39,436 nt of DNA from Nitrosomonas sp. (lineage in GTDB: Bacteria; Pseudomonadota; Gammaproteobacteria; Burkholderiales; Nitrosomonadaceae), in assembly GCF_024282095.1 (NCBI RefSeq), contig NZ_JAMWZS010000029.1, forward strand, positions 1 to 39,436. Reading direction: 5' to 3'. Each line of letters opens with the position of its first letter. Position 1 is the first letter of the stretch. Made by a program: the position numbers and the translations under genes. Below, one piece after another: positions 35,091 to 39,436 of the stretch. The notes beneath the pieces are model-generated. The model made no database searches and had not been told where the DNA came from. It saw nothing but the letters and a program-made list of their open reading frames with translations.

Positions 35091-36167
35091 GTGAGCGAAG
35101 AAAAACCACCCTACGTCAAAGAATTCCCACTGCGCGAGGCCCATCATCTGGTACGCGACCTGATGACGCCGAATCCGTGGATCTATTGGACTGATTTTCT
35201 GTTTCACATCACGCTGGGCTGGGCGGCTTTTTTCACGGCATTGGTTTCGCCGCTGTTTTCTCTGTGGCAATTGGCGGGATTTATAGTCGCGGTACTGGCT
35301 CTGTATCGTTCGGCTATTTTTGTACATGAATTAGCGCACTTAAAAAAAGGCTCATTCAAAAACTTCCGCCTGGCGTGGAACGCCCTGTGCGGCATTCCGT
35401 TCATGATCCCGTCGTTTACTTATGACGGCGTGCATAATGACCACCACAAGCCGGATGTCTACGGCACCAGTGCAGACGGCGAATATCTGCCGTTTGCAAC
35501 GCGTAGGCCTGCAGAAATGGTGGTTTATGTATTACTGTCTTTCCTCATACCCATTTTTCTGGCCGTGCGATTCGTGTTGCTGACACCGTTGTCGTACTTG
35601 ATTCCGCCGCTACGCAAGATTGTCTGGGAACGCGCCTCGTCACTGACGATCGATCCCACTTACCGACGCGCGGAAAATGCCATCCGCAACGATCTCAACT
35701 GGCGCCAACAGGAAATCGCCGCTTGCCTGTTTGGCGCAAGCACCATCGCTTTGGTCGTGCTGGGCGTGTTTCCTTATTCGCTATTGGTGCTCTGGTACCT
35801 GATTGCAGTGACCGTTTTCATCCTCAATTCACTGCGCACGCTAGCTGCCCACGCCTACCGCAATCCCGGCGAGCACAAAATGACGCTGGCGGAACAATAT
35901 CTGGATTCCATCAACATACCGGGCAATTTCCTCATCACGCCGCTCTGGGCGCCGGTCGGGTTGCGGTACCATGCCACTCATCATCTGTTCATGAGCATGC
36001 CTTACCATAACCTGGGCAAAGCGCAGCGCCGCCTGGTGAATGGTTTGACCGACAATACCCAATATCTGAAAACGCTGCGCAGTGGTTTATGGGATGCACT
36101 GACACACATCTGGCGCGAATCCTCTCAAGCTGCCAGCGCCTCTCAACAACACGACAACCAATGCTGA
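35091..36167 (+). CDS. Membrane fatty acid desaturase
   Basis: A 358-residue di-iron membrane enzyme. The three histidine boxes are present: HELAH (HxxxH), HNDHH (HxxHH) and HATHH (HxxHH, in [10 protein letters not shown]). Hydrophobic segments lie at about residues 40-75, 140-170 and 210-250, the last two as hairpins. Such enzymes introduce double bonds or hydroxyl groups in acyl chains, carotenoids or related lipids; the exact substrate is open. The start is GTG at 35091. The end overlaps the next gene by seven bases. The lipid may be linked to the sphingolipid or hopanoid pathways in the same window, but no direct evidence shows this. Confidence 0.83.
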   Translation: MSEEKPPYVKEFPLREAHHLVRDLMTPNPWIYWTDFLFHITLGWAAFFTALVSPLFSLWQLAGFIVAVLALYRSAIFVHELAHLKKGSFKNFRLAWNALCGIPFMIPSFTYDGVHNDHHKPDVYGTSADGEYLPFATRRPAEMVVYVLLSFLIPIFLAVRFVLLTPLSYLIPPLRKIVWERASSLTIDPTYRRAENAIRNDLNWRQQEIAACLFGASTIALVVLGVFPYSLLVLWYLIAVTVFILNSLRTLAAHAYRNPGEHKMTLAEQYLDSINIPGNFLITPLWAPVGLRYHATHHLFMSMPYHNLGKAQRRLVNGLTDNTQYLKTLRSGLWDALTHIWRESSQAASASQQHDNQC

Positions 36168-36898
36168 AAGCCATCCCATCGGCAGAAAATTCCCAGCGGC
36201 GCATTACCAAACTTGTGTTGCTGCGGCACGGGCAAAGCATCTGGAATCGCGACAAGAAATTCACCGGCTGGAGCGATGTCCCGTTGAGCCCAAAAGGTGA
36301 AAAGGAAGCGCAACAAGCCGCATATTTACTGAAGCAGGCGGGTTTCACATTCGACCTATGCTTCTGCTCCGCATTACAGCGCGCCAGAACCACGGCACAG
36401 ACCGTATTGTCCGCCATGTCTTTGGATATACCGGTAGTTGAGAGCTGGCGTTTGAATGAGCGTCATTATGGCGCACTGGAAGGCATGGAGCGCTGGCCGG
36501 CCATCAAGAAATTCGGCATCTGGCCTATCCTGGGTTGCCAGATCAAGTTTGATGCAGCCCCTCCCCGCCTGGCTAGTGAAGATCCCCGCTTTCCCGGCAA
36601 TCAATCCGGTTACGCCGGTATCGATAAAAATGAGCTGCCGACCGGAGAGAGCATGCAGCAAACCCTCGCACGCGTCAGACCCTATTGGCAGGAAGCCATA
36701 CAGCCGGAAATACAACAAGGGAAACACGTGCTCATCGTATCTCACCGCAATACCCTGCGCGTCCTGATGATGCTGCTGGATCAGCTCACCCCCGCACAAG
36801 TCATGCAATTAAAATTCGCTACTGGCCGGCCATTGGTATACGAATTGGATCAGCAATTCAATCCCATCCGGCATTATTACGTCGATAATCTGCGATAG
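36161..36898 (+). CDS. Histidine phosphatase/phosphoglycerate-mutase homologue, divergent GpmA
   Basis: A 245-residue protein of the histidine phosphatase superfamily, closest in layout to 2,3-bisphosphoglycerate-dependent phosphoglycerate mutase. [12 protein letters not shown] has the phosphorylated His23; [29 protein letters not shown] (Glu100) and the second His195 in IVSHRNTLR are all present. It departs from standard GpmA: the block normally reading like LNKAETAxKYGxEQVxxWRRSYDxPPP is replaced after LEG by a segment with only APP left, and AHGNSLR has become SHRNTLR. It may be a phosphatase or mutase with another substrate. The start at 36161 overlaps the desaturase stop (ATGCTGA). Confidence 0.72.
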   Translation: MLKAIPSAENSQRRITKLVLLRHGQSIWNRDKKFTGWSDVPLSPKGEKEAQQAAYLLKQAGFTFDLCFCSALQRARTTAQTVLSAMSLDIPVVESWRLNERHYGALEGMERWPAIKKFGIWPILGCQIKFDAAPPRLASEDPRFPGNQSGYAGIDKNELPTGESMQQTLARVRPYWQEAIQPEIQQGKHVLIVSHRNTLRVLMMLLDQLTPAQVMQLKFATGRPLVYELDQQFNPIRHYYVDNLR

Positions 36899-36914
36899 TC
36901 TGTTCTGATTCAGC

Positions 36915-37424
36915 ATGACAACCCTCTATAGTTTTGCACCCGTTGCAGGCAATCATGCGAAAATTTTGATTCTCGGCAGCATGCCTGGCGCGGCCTCGCT
37001 GGCCGCCAACCAGTATTACGCCCATTCCCGCAATGCCTTCTGGCCGATCATCGCACAACTGCTGCAAATCCACTCGGACGCTCCCTACGAGGAAAAAATA
37101 ACAACGCTGAAATCGTCACCCATCGCGCTTTGGGATGTGCTCAAATCCTGTAAACGCTCAGGCAGCCTGGATTCCAGCATTGAAACAGATACCCAGATCA
37201 GCAACGATTTTCAATCTTTTTTCGCCACGCATAACAAAATTACGCATGTATTTTTTAACGGCGGAAAAGCGGAAGCCTGCTTTAAGCGCTATGTGTTACC
37301 GGAAAATGATCTGCGCCTGATGAAGCTTGCACGGCTGCCTTCGACCAGCCCGGCCAATGCGCGACTGTCATTGGATGACAAATGCAGAATTTGGCATGAG
37401 GCGATTCGCTTGGCGCTAAAATAA
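36915..37424 (+). CDS. DNA-deoxyinosine glycosylase / uracil-DNA glycosylase superfamily
   Basis: A 169-residue single-domain DNA repair glycosylase. The motif ILILGSMPGAASLAANQYYA followed by HSRNAFWPII is typical of the hypoxanthine-DNA glycosylase (family 6) branch of the uracil-DNA glycosylase superfamily, which removes deaminated adenine from DNA. The later VFFNGGKAE and LPSTSPANA fit the second active-site loop. It lies 16 bases after the mutase-like gene and is probably co-transcribed but functionally unrelated. It is the last gene of the series. Confidence 0.82.
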   Translation: MTTLYSFAPVAGNHAKILILGSMPGAASLAANQYYAHSRNAFWPIIAQLLQIHSDAPYEEKITTLKSSPIALWDVLKSCKRSGSLDSSIETDTQISNDFQSFFATHNKITHVFFNGGKAEACFKRYVLPENDLRLMKLARLPSTSPANARLSLDDKCRIWHEAIRLALK

Positions 37425-37952
37425 CCAAGATCTCTGCACAACGCTAACAAACAAGCTGAATAGAGAAGACTCAAGATTTCTTGCCACCTTGCTGCATATT
37501 TGCCGATTTCCGTAACCCATAGCCCGCCGCGCTGAAAATCAGCCTGTCGCATTTACAGCCTCCCCACGAAAAATAGAGAATTTCGCAAAGACCTCAGCCA
37601 ATCTAAGTTAAATCTTAGTCAAAAACAAGCATCTCTTTATATATTAATTAGTTACATGTCCTTAGTATATACAAGGGAACTGAGCGAAGCGCCGAGTGGA
37701 GTTTTGAGTAAACCCGTAGAGCCAGCGAAAAAGAGAAATGCTGTTAAACGCTGACAGTGCGTCTGTTGCTTTGGTTAATCGGTATAGCCAATAAAAATGG
37801 GCGATCATCTTTAAACAATTAACAATTTCCAGACAATTCAAATGGCAAATTTCAGCAGAAACGGACTCGGTTCTCTATGACAGAAAATCTTTATCTTTGA
37901 AAGCGATTCTGCTACGCAGATTTAAATACATCGCAAGTCGATAAATAAAATA
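37425..37952. other. Intergenic region before the multicopper oxidase gene
   Basis: 528 bp without a convincing gene on either strand. Short hairpins are visible: CTAAG/CTTAG near 37604-37619 and TCTGC-TAC-GCAGA near 37909-37922. The middle part (about 37675-37730) is GC-richer than its flanks and could be a remnant of something, but nothing was recognised. No clear promoter was found. Confidence 0.45.
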
Positions 37953-39436
37953 ATGGGGGTAAATAAATTGGACGGAAAACAATCAAGAAAAGCGCTATTT
38001 GGCTGCATGGCCTTGGCGTTCTCGCTTACAGGACTGTGGGTACCCGCTTACGGAGCCGCGTTACCGGGCGGATCACTGAATCCGACTAAGATTCCTAAAT
38101 ATATCAAGCCGCTTACTATCCTGCCTGCAATGCCGAAATCAACCAACCCCAATAATTTCAGTGGGGATTATTATGAGATCGCTGTGCGGCAGTTTCAGCA
38201 AGAAATAGTACCTGGCCTGGGCACCACTGTTTGGGGTTATGGTTCAGTCACCAATAAGAAGAGCTTCAGCTATCCGGCTTACCCTATTGAAGCTACCCAG
38301 GACAAACCGGTGCGCATCAAATGGATAAACGATCTGAAGCAAGAAAATGGCAAATACTTGCCGCACCTTCTGCCCGTTGACCAGACCGTGCACTGGGCCA
38401 ATCCACAGATGGCCGATACCATGGGTCAGGATCCTACCCCCTATACCGGACCGGTACCGATGGTGCCACATCTTCATGGCGCACATGTCACGCAGGACAG
38501 TGACGGCTATCCTGAAGCCTGGTTTCTGCCGAATGCCACGAATATCCCGGCCAGCTATGCTAAATTTGGTACGAAGTATGCACAATTTAAGGGTGAGGCA
38601 GAAGCGGCTTACGGCCAGACATGGGAACCGGGCACCGCCGTTTTTCAGTACCCCAACGATCAAAGGGCGGCTGCGCTTTGGTATCATGATCACTCCCTGG
38701 GCATGACCCGTGCTAACGTTTACGCAGGTCCCGCCGGATTCTATTTCATTCGCGGTGGCAGCAGCGACCTAACATCCGGTCTTCCTTCCGGCGCCTACGA
38801 AATTCCTTTGCTCATTCAGGATCGATCCTTTAACAAGGACGGATCGTTGTTCTATCCGGACAACCGCGCCTTTTTTGAGGGATTAAGAAAGGATAAACTG
38901 AAGATACCATTCATTCCGGATCTGACACTCGATGGCGAACAAAGCGATGTATCGCCCATGTGGAATCCGGAATTCTTCGGCAATACCATGGTGGTCAACG
39001 GCAAGACCTGGCCCTACCTCAACGTGGAAAAACGGCGCTATCGTTTTCGCGTGTTGAACGCTTCGGATACTCGCTTTCTGATCCTCAAGATGAGCAATGG
39101 ACAAAAATTCTGGGTGATCGGCAACGATGGCGGCTTCTTGCCAGCGCCGGCTCAGCTTGAGACACTGCTCGTGGCGCCAGCCGAACGACTGGACGTCATC
39201 ATCGATTTTACCAACGTTGCAGCAGGTACCAAGATTACGTTACAAAACATCGGCCCGGATTCACCTTTTGGTGGCGGAACTCCCGGGGTAGATTTCGATC
39301 CGGCTGACCCCGACACCACTGGTCAGGTAATGCAGTTTCGTGTTGCACCGATTAAGGGCGCCGACAGCAGCATCGCGCCAAGCAGCTTACAACTGCCTGC
39401 GATCACGCGCATTTCCGGTAACCCGGTTGTTCGCCA
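37953..39436 (+). CDS. Exported multicopper oxidase (CotA/bilirubin-oxidase-like), cut by window end
   Basis: The first 494 codons of a multicopper oxidase; the C-terminal part with the type 1 copper site lies outside the window. A signal peptide (basic SRKALF, hydrophobic core, AYGAA cleavage) sends it to the periplasm. Copper-binding sequences seen are HLHGAH (His173, His175) and WYHDH (His244, His246), which hold two of the trinuclear copper ligand pairs. DQTVHWANP and EIPLLIQDRSF fit the CotA/bilirubin oxidase/PhsA branch. The start is uncertain: ATG 37953 has no ribosome site, while TTG 37968 has GGGGG about seven bases upstream. The substrate could be phenolics, metal ions or a nitrogen-oxide-linked donor; sequence alone does not decide. 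Confidence 0.88.
   Translation, partial: MGVNKLDGKQSRKALFGCMALAFSLTGLWVPAYGAALPGGSLNPTKIPKYIKPLTILPAMPKSTNPNNFSGDYYEIAVRQFQQEIVPGLGTTVWGYGSVTNKKSFSYPAYPIEATQDKPVRIKWINDLKQENGKYLPHLLPVDQTVHWANPQMADTMGQDPTPYTGPVPMVPHLHGAHVTQDSDGYPEAWFLPNATNIPASYAKFGTKYAQFKGEAEAAYGQTWEPGTAVFQYPNDQRAAALWYHDHSLGMTRANVYAGPAGFYFIRGGSSDLTSGLPSGAYEIPLLIQDRSFNKDGSLFYPDNRAFFEGLRKDKLKIPFIPDLTLDGEQSDVSPMWNPEFFGNTMVVNGKTWPYLNVEKRRYRFRVLNASDTRFLILKMSNGQKFWVIGNDGGFLPAPAQLETLLVAPAERLDVIIDFTNVAAGTKITLQNIGPDSPFGGGTPGVDFDPADPDTTGQVMQFRVAPIKGADSSIAPSSLQLPAITRISGNPVVR

Noticed and set aside
37289-37552. Small minus-strand gene across the end of the glycosylase gene
   Set aside because: More than half overlaps the sense gene, no ribosome site was seen, and the product has no recognisable feature.
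38244-38693. Open frame antisense to the multicopper oxidase
   Set aside because: It overlaps the copper-binding motifs of the sense gene and has no family features.

Overview
The window looks like chromosomal DNA of a Gram-negative beta-proteobacterium. The moderate GC content, the hopanoid gene set, the FleSR-controlled flagellar cluster and the general style of the proteins recall Nitrosomonas-type ammonia oxidisers. That placement is an inference from memory, with no marker gene or search behind it. No tRNA, rRNA, CRISPR array, insertion sequence or phage gene was found.

Layout. Bases 2-442 hold the 3' end of rsmB (+). It meets, tail to tail with a 17-bp overlap, a minus-strand hopanoid operon read hpnH > hpnB > hpnM > hpnN (6088-426). 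Next come a proline/alanine-rich lipoprotein with a peptidoglycan-binding domain (6507-7034, -) and an FAD-dependent oxidoreductase (7246-8391, +). Bases 8488-13377 (-) are a tightly coupled operon of fatty acyl-AMP ligase, NAD-dependent epimerase/reductase, acyl carrier protein, serine palmitoyltransferase-like synthase and an unrecognised exported protein. The first four match the gene set used by bacteria such as Caulobacter to start sphingolipid synthesis. An ABC-F ATPase (13739-15592, +) follows.

Bases 15653-30196 are a flagellar cluster. fleS-fleR-fliE run on the minus strand; fliF-G-H-I-J-K-L-M-N-O-P-Q-R run on the plus strand. Together they encode the MS ring, C ring, export ATPase complex, hook-length control and export gate, with a sigma-54 two-component regulator pair. 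A close match to a sigma-54 promoter lies before fliK. The 3' end of fliN carries an exact 77-bp tandem duplication that shifts the frame and replaces the C-terminus.

Downstream of fliR is a 614-residue protein (30361-32205) in which residues 61-606 are 39 consecutive 14-residue units without a single insertion or deletion. The following AT-rich 457-bp spacer has three perfect DnaA boxes within 35 bp and an 8-1-8 palindrome. Bases 32663-37424 (+) hold a compact series: cysteine desulfurase, nucleotidyltransferase, HIT protein, fatty acid desaturase, a divergent phosphoglycerate-mutase homologue and a deoxyinosine/uracil-type DNA glycosylase. The window ends inside an exported multicopper oxidase (37953-39436, +).

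Taken together, much of the window concerns the cell envelope (hopanoids, putative sphingolipids, a wall-binding lipoprotein, a desaturase) and motility. The observations most worth a second look are the 39 x 14-residue helix protein, the fliN duplication, the DnaA-box cluster and the sphingolipid-type operon with its unknown exported partner.
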